A stretch of 64,000 nt of DNA from Saxidomus purpurata (GCA_022818135.1 JAFMSR010000009.1:12122948-12186947); one strand, 5' to 3'. Shown: positions 1-9,967, counted from the stretch's first letter. Notes: a model not told the origin generated them from the letters alone. Program-made: numbers and translations.

Positions 1-690
1 AATTCAAAAGTTTCTTGTTTAAGTTTTTTTATAGTTTCTGATGACGGGTTTGGGAGGACCGAGAACAAATATGTAAGTTTCGGTAAAATTAAGGATTTCA
101 AAACACTGATGTTACCTATTGTTGATAGTTTCCTACTTTTCCATCTATTCAAACTGCAGTAAAGTTCTTTATTTTGTTTTCATAGTTTAATTCTGTATTC
201 TGGTTGGGTTTGCAGAAATATAACCCAAGAGATTTCCTTCTGTGCTATTCCATTTAATGTCTTTTTTTGCGTGAGTATATCAAGTCGTGTTCGTTTCGTA
301 ATGATCCTATTTTTAAAACAATGCTTTTGAATAATTTAATTTTAAACCTGAAATTTCTCCAAATATCTCAAATGATTTTAATGCGATTTCAAAGCTGTTT
401 TCAGAACCATCTAATAATACTGTAGTATCATCTGCAAACATTGCGTTTTTTATTTCTTTACCATTAATTGTTATTCCTTTTATATTTTCATTTTTCTCAG
501 AGCAAAGGATAATAGCTCAATGCTTATTATAAAAATGTAAGAACTTAAAGGGCATCCTTGTCTGACCCCTCTTTCTATTTTAAAGAAGTCTGTGTTGAAA
601 CCATTATTAGTAACGGAGCAACTAGGGGACTTGTAGAACAGTTCTACCCATTTCCTTAGATCTTTCCGAAATTAAAAAATTGAAGCAATT
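1..690 (-). pseudogene. LINE reverse transcriptase fragment (L1/Tx1-like), runs off left edge
   Basis: Read on the minus strand, this is the palm and thumb part of a non-LTR retrotransposon reverse transcriptase. Around 535-575 it reads ERGVRQGCPL, and around 425-450 it reads NAMFADDTT, the catalytic F-A-D-D box, followed by a stretch ending GLKLN. Near 60-110 it reads ILPKLTYLF-like, the usual continuation after the palm. Several frames are needed, so it is decayed. It begins near 690 and continues past base 1. The clade is inferred from the GVRQGCPL and FADDTT style. A related antisense LINE lies at 18790-20790. Confidence 0.8.
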
Positions 691-699
691 TATGTATGA

Positions 700-1143
700 A
701 TCAGATTTACTTGAAAAACTTTGTCCGAAGCGTAACTCCAAAAGTACTTGAGGGATTTTCTTCAGACTTAATACACTGACATAACACATTGGTAGAAAGT
801 GCAGTGTGCAAGAACAATCACTCTACCTTGCCTACTTTTAGAGTTATTCCCCTTGATCAGATTTACTTTAAAAGTTTTGTCCAGAGCATTACTTCAAAAG
901 TACTTGAGGGATTTACTTCAAACTTAATACACTGACATAGCACATTGGTAGGAAGTGCAGTGTGCAAGAATAATAACTCTACCTTGCCTACTTTTAGCGT
1001 TATTCCCCTTTATCAGATTAACTTGTCCGAACCATAACTCCAAAAGTACTTGAAGGATTTTCTTCAAACTTAATACACTGACATAGCACATTGGTAGGAA
1101 GTGCAGTGTGCAAGAACAATAACTCTACCTTGCCTACTTTTAG
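700..1143. repeat. tandem repeat, about 156 bp x 2.8
   Basis: Three successive copies start at the motif ATCAGATT at about 700, 856 and 1012. Each carries AGTACTTGAGGGATTTTCTT-like, CTTAATACACTGACATA, and GTGCAGTGTGCAAGAA blocks and ends in GTTATTCCCCTT. The third copy lacks the end. Diverged relatives of the same unit occur at 45060-45400, so this is a local expansion of a dispersed family. I see no coding capacity. Confidence 0.85.
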
Positions 1144-1356
1144 TCAAATAGAAAAATATCATACCTATACTGATAATGAACATTAATATAATTTTGCAAA
1201 CCTTCTCTTCATTGCCTTATTCTTTTTCCACTTACTTGAAAACTGTACTCAGCATGACCATAACTATACGGCTTTTTAAGGATTTCCTCTCACCAAGTAA
1301 AATGTACGAAAGTAAAACCTTCAGGTAACTGCTTCCCGGCGGGGGGATTAACCATG
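1144..1356. other. unassigned AT-rich stretch
   Basis: Nothing recognisable lies here between the 156-bp repeat array and the probable start of the BEL/Pao element. A G-run (GGCGGGGGG) sits near 1338-1347. Confidence 0.5.
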
Positions 1357-1573
1357 TGTAACATGGTTCTTGTTATTATTATTTGTCCGCGAGTTAGATA
1401 GTACTGTAGAATTACGCTAGTATGCACGTTACGTCTTACCGCGTTAATGACGTCAACGTCACTTCCGACGTTATGTTATGTTGTCATTGTTATGTATGTT
1501 ATCGAGAGAGTCACAATACAGATACGAACTTACACAACGCATTTTATTATTCCTGGCCTAGATCTACCTTACA
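1357..1573 (+). repeat. putative 5' LTR remnant
   Basis: The right end is supported by a 68-bp match to 5071-5138, both copies ending CTTACA. The left end is inferred only from a TG-initial motif, so the true length is unknown. GAG homology begins almost immediately after the repeat, which suggests the leader and gag start were deleted. Confidence 0.5.
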
Positions 1574-2185
1574 TTTTGGTGAGTTTGCAATGTTTTTATG
1601 ATAAAATGGAAACTTTTATTAGAGGTTTGGAATCCCTCGGGCAATCGCAAGAATCTTACGGTAGTTTACTTGTACCAATAGTGTTGGAAAAATTACCTGG
1701 TGAGATCAAGCTAAACATGGCACGTGAATATGGTAGTCAGAATTGGAAATTACAAGACTTAAGATTAGCTTTATCTAAAGAAATTTCTTTTCTGGAAGCT
1801 GGTGAAACAACTGAAATGTCAGAAGCACACAAGCCTACAGCGTTATCCTTTGCTGGAACCAGATCAAAACCAAAACAACTCAGCAACAGACATAGAAACG
1901 ATTACTACAAGAAAAATGACAAAAAAGTGTATCCCTTCTGTAAAGATGAGCAAACGAGTGCACAAAGGTCACGTCATACGAGTCGCGCATTGCTATTGTG
2001 AAAAAAGAACATCTGTGTTTTAACTGTTTACGGAAACATCAAGTATCGTCGTGCCGTTCCACAAATAGATGTCGTCACTGTCAGCGCAAACATCATTCAA
2101 GTATATGTGATAAATATTTCAAGCAATCTTCATTAAATCCCAACGCCGCAAGTTTCACAGTACCAGCTACGCAGATACAGATACA
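1574..2185 (+). pseudogene. BEL/Pao gag remnant with zinc knuckles
   Basis: The conceptual product keeps the C-terminal part of the gag-like (DUF1759-type) domain, recognisable by RGLESLGQSQESYGSLLVP and LEKLPGEI. A frameshift near 1955-1967 follows, and then a cysteine/histidine-rich segment of the form CFNC-x4-H-x4-C and CRHC-x4-HH-x4-C, the nucleic-acid-binding knuckles, at about 2013-2110. A second frameshift falls in a short CAGATA repeat near 2170-2195. In an intact element this would be the structural protein. The first half is absent. Confidence 0.75.
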
Positions 2186-2870
2186 GATACAGCAATTTTA
2201 CACTCAACAACTCAGCCCAGACCGGATGTACTACTCAAGACCGCTGTTGCCCAGGTATGTTCTGCCAATGTTTCCTTAGTAACAAACATTCTTTTTGATG
2301 AGGGAGCTCAGCGTTCTTTTATTACTGAAGTGTTGGCAGAAAAGTTACATCTTACCCAGACCGGAAGTGAGGTTGTACATTTAGCGTCTTTCGGTGATAC
2401 CAGCCAGCGAGTTCGAATCATGACAAAGGGAACTATTTATCTTGTAACAGACGACAAAGAAAAAATAGACATTGAAGTTTTGATTGTGCCGAAAATCGCT
2501 GTTCCATTACGTAATGTGAATCAGAACATTTCATCTCTACCATACTTACGCGGTTTGAAACTTGCTCATCCAGTTATAAATGACAAAGAATTTGAGATAT
2601 CGTTACTGATTGGTGCAGATTCTTATTGGAAAATAGTTCAAGACAGAGTGTTCCGAGGGAACGGTCCAACTGCAGTACAGTCAAGAATTGGATATCTTCT
2701 GTCAGGTCCACTTCCGGTATCCACATACCAGCAACTTCCGGTTTCCACACAACGAAGACCCACGCACCATATGCTTAACGTTCTTACGTCACCAACAGAC
2801 CCCTGTGATATTGAGAGATTCTGGAGGCATGAGGATCTAGGAATATCAGAAAAGGAAGGAAGAAAACAAG
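2186..2870 (+). pseudogene. BEL/Pao aspartic protease (peptidase A17-like) region
   Basis: The frame after the CAGATA repeat reads NILFDEGAQRSFITE at about 2287-2332, the position of the catalytic aspartate, with D-E-G where a classical retropepsin has D-[ST]-G. It continues through LLIGADSYWKI and IGYLLSGPLP, typical of the protease-to-RT linker in BEL elements. A stop (TGA at 2903-2905) ends this frame, and homology moves to another frame at about 2870. I recall D-E-G being common in invertebrate BEL elements, so it need not be an inactivating change. Confidence 0.75.
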
Positions 2871-3675
2871 TCTACATCTACTTATCTAGAGAATTACCAG
2901 CGTGATTCTATTACCTATAGCAATGGACGGTATACATCAAAACTGCCTTGGAAAGATGATCATGAGACTTTACCCACTAATTTTGACATAACGAGGAAAC
3001 GTACTGAAAACGTCATCAAACATCTACGTCAAGACCCACAAATCTTACAGAAATATGGAGAAATTATCAAAGAGCAGGAGACCAGAGGTTTAATTGAGAA
3101 GGTGGATGAAACTATCGCACTACAACACCAGATACACTACATCCCACACCACGGAGTTAAGAAAGATTCTGCTACTACACCGATACGTATAGTATATGAC
3201 TGTAGTTGTCATCAGTCACATGGCCAGACCAGTCTTAATGACTGTCTAAAATCAACCCCACCTGAGCTAAATGACCTTACCCACATCTTGATTCGTTTCC
3301 GGTTAAACAAGTACGCCGTATCTTCCGATATAGAAAAAGCTTTTCTCCAGATACAACTAGCAGAAGAAAAAAAAACAAAAATAATCTCCAGATACCAAAA
3401 ACTAGCAGAAGAAGACCGAGATGTCACGAGGTTTTTATGGTTGAGCGACCCCCAAGATCCCGACAGTAGTTTGATCACGTACAGGTTCAAGGCAGTTCTG
3501 TTCGGCGCAACGTGTTCTCCATTCATTCTAAATGCGACACTTCTGAAACATCTAGAAAGCCATAGTGATGTATGGGTCAGCAACATTTTGAAACGAGACT
3601 TGTATGTAGACAACATTCTGTCAAGTTTTGAAGATGAGAACCAGACGCTTGCTTACTTCCGGGATTCGCGTGTCT
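2871..3675 (+). pseudogene. BEL/Pao reverse transcriptase region
   Basis: From 2871 the third frame reads through the linker (NGRYTSKLPWK) into the polymerase: IRIVYDCS, the palm aspartate in VSSDIEKAFLQIQL near 3318-3360, FGATCSPFILNATL, and the catalytic YVDN box near 3603-3615. YVDN replaces YVDD; BEL elements use both. An in-frame duplication of about 45-48 bp near 3350-3415 repeats the CCAGATAC...CTAGCAGAAGAA block and adds about 15 residues beside the catalytic region. The frame breaks at about 3675. Confidence 0.85.
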
Positions 3676-3676
3676 A

Positions 3677-5070
3677 TTGTCGTCTGCAAACTTCAATCTA
3701 CGCTCGTGGAATTCTAACAGCCACCGACTACGAAACTTAGCCACAACCAACGATGTTCTAGATACAGACAATATCACAAAGATTCTTGGTATGCAATGGA
3801 ATGTAGAAACAGATATGCTGATGTTTCAACCAACATATATACCAATAAGAGCCATTACAACAAAACGTGAAATCTTACGACAAACGTCAAAATTGTATGA
3901 TCCGCTAGGTCTGCTTAGTCCGGTTACGGTACGTGCTAAAATTATGCTACAACATATTTGGCAAGAGAAATTAGACTGGGATACTCTGTTACCAGCTGAC
4001 AAACAACACAGATGGGAAAACCTTGTAAATGACTTGAATACCATACCCATAACCGAATACAGACGATGTTTCTTTGAACATCCCGCCACAGACGAGAAAA
4101 CCCAAGAAGCAGACGACAATTTACCCCTCACTCTATATGTGTTCGCAGACGCAAGTCAGTCTTCATATGGAGCTGCAGCATACCTCTGCAAGGGACAGCA
4201 ATCATCACTCATCATGGCGAAGAATCGTGTAGCACCACTTAAGAAACTTACGTTACCACGACTAGAACTAATGGCAGCTACAGTTGGTGCTCGATTAGCG
4301 AACCACATACAAAAGACACTGACGCACACAGATGTTTACTTCTGGTCAGATAGCCAAATCGTTCTACACTGGTTGGAGACAGCTAAACCCTTACCACGAT
4401 TTGTTAACAGAGTTAATGGAGTGAAAGAACTTACAAAGAACCGCAAATGGAAATATTGCCCCTCCCACTCAAACCCAGCAGATCTACTTACCCGAGGAAT
4501 TACAGCTAAGCAATATGAAGAAAACGATAGTTGGCTGCATGGACCACCATGGATCAACGACCCATCAAGTTGGCCTATATGGAGTACACATGAAACTTCG
4601 GTACTTACAACTTTAGACGACACTTCCGGTGCTAATCCTACGACTATACCTACGGAACCGGCATTTACCCTAGGCATTCAAGTAATTGATATCAACAGAT
4701 TCAGCACATACCAGAAGCTACTACGTGTTACAGCATTCGTAATTAGATTTATACATAACTGCAGACATTCTAGCAGACGACTCGAACCCCTGTCCTCTAG
4801 TGAACTTGCACATGTCGAGAGAATATGGCTGATAGACTGTCAAACCACTACTTACCAGGAAGAAATGCTGAACATGAGATCCGGTAGATCACGCTCACAA
4901 CTTGTCAAGCAACTTAGATTATTCATCGACACTGATGGTGGAGTCCGTTGTGGAGGTAGAATTCACAATGCGCCGCTGGCCGAGAGTTCGAGATTTCCTT
5001 ACCTGTTACCATCAAAGCATCCGTTGACCCGTTTGATTGTTCTTGATTGCCACCAGAGATTGCTACATGC
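3677..5070 (+). pseudogene. BEL/Pao RNase H and truncated integrase zinc-binding region
   Basis: One open frame continues the element. It has the RT thumb (YDPLGLLSPVTVRAKI), then RNase H with its acidic residues visible in VFADAS, LPRLELMAA, FWSDSQIVLHW and CPSHSNPADLLTRG, then a spacer. Last comes the beginning of the integrase H2C2 zinc region (GGRIHNAPL, LIVLDCHQRLLHA). Homology stops abruptly at 5070, where the sequence jumps into the 68-bp LTR-end repeat. The second half of the zinc region and the whole D,D,E catalytic core are missing, so this copy could not integrate by itself. Confidence 0.85.
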
Positions 5071-5138
5071 GAGAGTCACAATACAGATACGAACTTACAC
5101 AACGCATTTTATTATTCCTGACCTGGATCTAACTTACA
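5071..5138 (+). repeat. 3' LTR end remnant (68 bp)
   Basis: The block matches 1506-1573 at the same length with three mismatches that I can count (G/A, A/G, C/A), both copies ending CTTACA. It is fused directly to integrase coding sequence on the left and to a GTA microsatellite on the right. That fits a deletion from inside the integrase into the 3' LTR. Confidence 0.75.
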
Positions 5139-5171
<33 letters not shown>

Positions 5172-5221
5172 CAGTAGCAGTAGCAGTAGCAGTAGCAGTA
5201 GCAGTAGCAGTAGCAGTAGTA
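5139..5221. repeat. compound microsatellite (GTA)n(GCAGTA)n
   Basis: There is a pure TAG/GTA run to about 5170, then GCAGTA repeats to about 5217. It starts exactly at the end of the LTR remnant, so the element either landed beside it or seeded it. It stays in frame with the upstream BEL frame, giving valine and then alternating Ala-Val codons. Confidence 0.95.
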
Positions 5222-6000
5222 AATGGTCCACAAAAGTTGAGTGTTCCGACATCGGTTTACTTTCAGAATAAAGTCTCATTTGTTATCTATGCGGACTTTG
5301 AAAGTTTAATTAAACCAATCAGCAATTGTGATTTAGACACTACTCGATCACCTACTATGCCATATCAAAAGCATGAGCCATGTGGCTTTTCATTTCTAGC
5401 TAAATGCAGTCAGGATGAATTGTCAAACCAACCCAAGTATACAGGATACCTGTTGTGGATACCATTTTTGAATGTATGTCACAAGAAGAGCAAAATATTT
5501 GTGAATTGCTTAGTCAGGTGAAACCAGTGCAACTTTCATCTAAAGAAGAATAATCTTTCCTAGAAGCTCAATATTGCCATAGTTGTGAGAAAGTGTTGGG
5601 AGCAGACAGAGTCAGAGATCATGACCATTTGTCTCGTGAATATAAAGGGGTCGCGCATAGTAACTGTTACCTGCAATATCAATTTAGAAAAAGGTCACAG
5701 ACATCTAAATTCTATATTCCTGTTATATTTAATAATTTGCGCGGTTACGACATGCATCACTTAATGGCATCCGCTGGAAAAAATAAAGATAAACAATTTC
5801 CTGTATACCCAACAACATGGAAAAGTACATCTCGTTTTCACTGGGAAATTTAAGGTTTAAGCTCCCCAGTGGTGTTTTTGCCACTGACCGTTCCAAGGCG
5901 GTGCCCCACTGTGTTCCGTTAATTGTTCGTTTTGTCCTCGTGTGTTTGCTTTGTATGCTTGTGTGTGTTGGTAGTGTATGTTTGTGTGTGTACATGATTG

Positions 6001-6064
<64 letters not shown>

Positions 6065-7575
6065 TGGTGGTGTGCACTTTTGGGTGCTGTGGGGCTCGTT
6101 TTGGGGAGGCTGCGTTTTTGGTACGTGGCATTCCGTTTGATATTATTTTTGTTTTTATCGATTCCTTACCTTAGTGTCCAATCTTGCGAAAGAAGGAATG
6201 GGGAAATTTGCAAATGTTACTAAGCATTTTCCAGAACCAGCACATCAAAAACTTTTGGTACGCAAGGGTTTTTTTCAATATGATTTTCTCACGTGTTCAG
6301 AAACATTTGAACAGCACGAATCGCATTCAAAAGAGCATTTGTTTAACGAATTTAACGAAAATGAAATAATTAATTATGATTATAACCATGCTAAACCGTA
6401 TGACGAACATTTGACATGCACATCTTTGGCCAATACCATGACTTGTACTTGCTTTCGAACGTTTTGCTTTAAGCAGATATCGGGTCATACTTGGGACGCA
6501 ATGTTAAAATGACCGGCGCCAAACTGCAGTGATTGAATGATATTGACATGGTACTTATAGTTGAGAGGGAATACAAGGCGGTGTATCTATATTAAAAAGT
6601 ATGCTAAAGCCAACAACCAAAAAGTCCCTGATTATGATTCAACTAAACCAATTCAAACTAATTCAACTCATGGATAACACACCTTGACATGAAAAATTTA
6701 TATGGAACGAGCATGTCTGACTCACTCCTGCAAAAAGATTTTGAATGGTTAACATCAGATCAAATTGAGCAATTAGACGTATCTAAAATCTCAATGACAT
6801 AGAGACAGACATGGTATTTTTTAGAAGTTGATCTAGACTTCCAAGATTATTAACATGACGTGCACAGTGACAATCCCCTAGCGCCAGAGACACTCGGCAT
6901 TACAAAAAAGATCCGGTTGCAGTAAACATGAAGAAAACGATTATCATTTTAAACAGACCCATTTACGCTGGAGTTTGTCTGTCAAAGGTGTACATGTACC
7001 AGTTTCATTATGATGTCATGAAGATAAGTACGGCCCAAGAGCTGTTTTGCTGTTTACAGACACCGATTACTTAGCATATGAGATACACATAGATGACTGG
7101 TATGCAGACATGCTTGAACACCAGCATTTATTTGATACGAGCAATTTTTCCGAGAATCATCATCTATATAGTTCTGAAAATTGCAAGGTTTTATGACAAA
7201 TGAAGGATGAATGCGGCGGAACACCTATTAAATCATTTGTCGGCTTACGACCAAAAATGTATTCACTAATGTATGGAGGTCAACAAAAACAAATAGCTAA
7301 AGGGATGACGACATGTGTCATTAAAAACAACATAGGACATATGAGCAGTGCTTATTTCAAAACAAGATAAACACGATAAGAAGCTATAATCATCAGCTAT
7401 ATAGCGTTACAATGTCAAAAGCCAATCTCTCTCCGTATGACGGTAAAAGGTATGTGTTGGATTTTGGCATAAACACACTAGCCCGCGGTCATTTCAAAAC
7501 AAAGGCATGAGTCATTTTGTACCTTTGAAAGCTTTGAAGAGTTTTGTTATGATATTATGCACGAAGAAAAATAAT
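5222..7575 (+). pseudogene. protein-primed family B DNA polymerase relic (Polinton/Maverick type)
   Basis: Homology is spread over several frames. An exonuclease I box (VIYADFES, near 5284) is followed by a Cys-rich HNH/endonuclease VII-like insert (CHSC then RVRDHDHL, 5575-5670). An exonuclease II box (IFNNLRGYD, near 5728-5750) and the start of the next block (MEKYISFSLGNLRF, 5817-5855) come next. After a foreign insertion it resumes at 6176 (NLAKEGMGKF), then HTWDAML (6486-6510), MKNLYG near 6690, and the polymerase C-site FTDTD near 7056-7070. It ends with a conserved tail (MYSLMYGG, VLDFGIN). Intact relatives replicate self-synthesising elements or viruses. Many stops and frameshifts make this a dead copy. 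Confidence 0.8.
5856..6176. repeat. insertion carrying a (GT)n microsatellite, splits the polymerase relic
   Basis: Polymerase homology stops at about 5855 and resumes at about 6176 with roughly a dozen residues lost. The insert begins AAGCTCCCCAGTGGTG and contains GGCGGTGCCCCACTGTGTT. Its GT run spans about 5999-6064 with some CGTG variants. Frames here encode only Val/Cys runs. I do not recognise the repeat family. Confidence 0.7.
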
Positions 7576-7725
7576 GAGACTTTAATATAGCAATGTATAT
7601 AGATGTGTAATATATTTTGAATTTGTATCCAAATGATATAAATTGTATTAGGTTAAGTGTGCAGTTTAAAAAGTAAAAGTAAACAAACTATTCTTTGATC
7701 GGGTGTTGTTGTTTTTTCTTCTTAT
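7576..7725. other. AT-rich spacer
   Basis: I see no feature here between the polymerase relic and the next SINE. Confidence 0.5.
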
Positions 7726-7925
7726 ATCTGTTGTCGAGTGGTTAGAGTTGCTTGTTAAGGACTTGTGACTATTTTAGACGTTTGCTGATAGAGGGTCGAA
7801 ATTTCGAACCCCACTCCGAAGAGTTAATATATGTGAGAAAATTTAGCTGTTTAGTGGACAGTCTTATACTGATCCTTCCAGAGAACATGATCGTTAGTAA
7901 GATGTACCATCCAGTCTGATTAAAT
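7726..7925 (+). mobile_element. tRNA-derived SINE
   Basis: An A-box-like GAGTGGTTAGAGTTGC near 7736-7751 and a B-box-like ATTTCGAACCCC near 7801-7812 mark a tRNA-type RNA polymerase III promoter. The body (TATGTGAGAAAATTTAGCTG, then ACTGATCCTTCCAGAGAACATG) resembles the body of the copy at 59240-59465. It is a non-coding retroposon mobilised by LINE enzymes. The ends are approximate. Confidence 0.7.
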
Positions 7926-8147
7926 GATTTTGATAAAAACTACAACACAATTAGTTTTAATTCTACATTTTATTCAAATGCTTTATTATATATACTTGTG
8001 GTATTAGTGGTACAGTAATGAATAAAACCATTTTAAACACTTATATATGATTCGGAATATAATACACCATGATGTTTAATGTATTTTACTAAATTTTCCA
8101 TAAACATAAATATGATAAACACTTAATGCGTTTGACAAACGTTTTAA

Positions 8148-8501
8148 AGCTGCTCGCTCTCAGATTTTGGTAAAAAATAAAGTTCTTCAAATTGTATGTA
8201 AATAACGTATTTTAGAATATATGGTCATATAAAAAGGCTCCAGTATAAATTCATGTCACGTATATCTCTAAGTTTAAAAAATACGCTTCCAAATTCAAAA
8301 ACGTTGCATACGCTTTTGAAATTTCAGTATGAACATATAGCGTAGCGGTGCCGTGTTACCGACCTTTTTAATTGATTTCTGCAAATTCCTACCTAGATTT
8401 TTGCTTATATTTTCATTCTTGCCATTAGTTTTATATTTATGAATAAGAATGTCAATTTTTTTGAAAAATATTTTTTCAACGGTAACTGACAGCGAGCAGC
8501 T
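8148..8501. mobile_element. MITE-like element with 16-bp TIRs and TTAA flanks
   Basis: The left terminus AGCTGCTCGCTCTCAG (8148-8163) and right terminus CTGACAGCGAGCAGCT (8486-8501) are inverted copies with one mismatch. Each is flanked by TTAA (8144-8147 and 8502-8505), as in piggyBac-type insertions. The 354-bp element is AT-rich and non-coding. TTAAAGCTGC starts are familiar to me from bivalve MITEs; the superfamily is inferred from the TTAA only. Confidence 0.7.
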
Positions 8502-8589
8502 TTAAGCGACTACATGATAAATGTCCAATAATGTTTTCAATACAAATATCATCGTAGCAATCAGTCGTTTGTGACTGTACAGCATAGAA

Positions 8590-9115
8590 AGTGGAAATAC
8601 ACATGCATATTGCTTAATCGGAATCCCGTTTCACTGTCTGTATTGTTATCACTATTTTCACTTTCACCATCATCATCACCGGTTTCGTCACCATCTCTGA
8701 GATTTTCATCTATGAATTCTTCAAAGTGACGTTTGAATTTCTCAAAGTCAGACGAATGGCTCGTTCCAATTCGATTTCACGGTTTAAATATTGTTCTGAA
8801 GTATTAATAATTTTACTATGAAGGTATCAACCCCTCAGTCTTAATATATATGACAAAAGGGTTGCATATTTGACCATAAACACTTTAATGTCTTCTTCAC
8901 GCAGCTATTTATTTGCCTTGACTTTAGCTTCTGTTTAAGAAAGTCCTTTATTTCGTATTTCTTTACTTTTTCATGCCATTCTACTTCATTAAATTTTCTT
9001 GTTGTCTCTGCTAGTTTCGTGTTAACCCCATTTTCTCGATCTGTATTCTCAGAGGTGCTGTCGCCATCAAAACCATGTAGACATGTAATCTTCTTCGGGA
9101 AATTTACGCTTCAGA
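8590..9115 (-). pseudogene. unidentified antisense coding relic
   Basis: On the minus strand two long stretches read like acidic, charged protein. One (about 9110 down to 8850) contains STSENTDRENGVNTK and NEVEWHEKVKKYEIKDF. The other (about 8755 down to 8570) contains DFEKFKRHFEEFIDEN and then GDETGDDDGESEN. Stops and a frame change separate them, and there is no start or splice signal I trust. The product is not recognised. It may belong to the same decayed element as the polymerase at 5222-7575, but nothing proves that. Confidence 0.35.
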
Positions 9116-9170
9116 GATTGTTTTTTTCTGGACACCAGCGTTGTACATGATTTTGAAGATCATAAACATA

Positions 9171-9214
9171 TTAAAGCACTCGAACTGACTATAGAAATAT
9201 ACCATAGGCATTAT
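9171..9214. repeat. 44-bp dispersed repeat copy
   Basis: GCACTCGAACTGACTATAGA and the following AATATACCATAGGCAT are nearly identical to 29027-29070. The family is unknown. Confidence 0.7.
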
Positions 9215-9300
9215 TATTCTTCATATTTTTATTTTTTTGCTTTTCGTACTGTTTGTACATGATTGCAAATAAAATATTTTATATTGTATTGTATTGTATA

Positions 9301-9318
9301 TTTCAGCTCGCTGTCAAA
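9301..9318 (+). other. probable 3' splice site and 5' UTR of the porter gene
   Basis: TATATTTCAG ends at 9306, 12 bases before the ATG. The first coding exon probably starts at 9307 and is preceded by an unlocated untranslated exon. No promoter is identifiable upstream. Confidence 0.55.
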
Positions 9319-9967
9319 ATGGCCGAAAACGGAGGGTGTTACAGATGCATTAAGAAGGTTCATGCACCGACAATCGAGGAAGATGAATTCGGCAAGGCTA
9401 AATCCTTCCGCTTGCTCAGCATCCAGAGGCCGCACATGCGTGCCTTTCATTCCTCCTGGTTCTGTTTCTTCATTGCTTTCACGGCTTGGTTCGGCATACA
9501 GCCCCTCGTACCCACTATAAGAAAAGAACTCGGTTTGTCCAAGAAAGACGTAGCCAATTCCGGGATTGCAAGTATCGCCGCCACTATATTGGTCAGAATC
9601 GTTGCTGGTCCCCTTTGTGACAAATTCGGGCCCAAAAGAATCATGTCGGCTATTCTAATCATCGGCTCCGTTCCTTTGGCATTTGCTGGTCTTGTTAAAA
9701 ATGCTACCAGTTTGATCATCGTCCGTTTATGCGTTGGTCTTCTTGGTGGTGCCTTCATCCCTTGCCAGTTCTGGTCCTCGGCTATGTTTAATGTCAAGAT
9801 CGTGGGCACCGCTAATGCGTTGGTTGGCGGCTGGGGCAACCTTGGAGGCGGATTCACCTTCATTCTCATGCCCGCCTTGTTCGAACTGATGAAAGTCTTC
9901 GGAGCAAATGAATTTCTAGCATGGAAACTGGCGATACTGGTTCCTGTGGCTATTGCAGTTATCATTG
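9319..9967 (+). CDS. porter exon 1 (TM1-TM6)
   Basis: This exon encodes residues 1-216 plus one base of codon 217. It ends ATCATTG|GTAAAT, a good donor, phase 1. An in-frame read-through into the intron ends at 10050 and is not taken as real. Confidence 0.9.

Larger units (their letters stand above)
1357..5138 (+). mobile_element. decayed BEL/Pao LTR retrotransposon
   Basis: The interval holds, in BEL/Pao order, the end of a gag-like domain, CCHC zinc knuckles, an A17-type aspartic protease, reverse transcriptase, RNase H and the start of the integrase zinc-binding region. It is bounded by a 68-bp direct repeat (1506-1573 and 5071-5138; I count three mismatches), taken as the outer ends of the two LTRs. 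At least four frameshifts break the polyprotein, near 1960, 2185, 2870 and 3680. The gag N-terminus and the integrase catalytic core are missing. The left boundary at TGTAACATGG is a guess from the usual TG start of LTRs, and I found no target-site duplication. Confidence 0.85.

Noticed and set aside
1577..1592. TGGTGAGTTTGCAATG as a tRNA primer-binding site after the 5' LTR
   Set aside because: Gag-like coding homology covers the same bases, so the true primer site was probably deleted.
3603..3615. YVDN instead of YVDD as an inactivating mutation
   Set aside because: BEL/Pao enzymes commonly use either form; the frameshifts are the real lesions.
5817..6223. Val/Cys-rich and His/Thr-rich frames on both strands
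   Set aside because: They are translations of a (GT)n microsatellite, not genes.
9447..9965. 172-codon minus-strand frame
   Set aside because: Antisense shadow of the GC-richer first exon of the porter gene.
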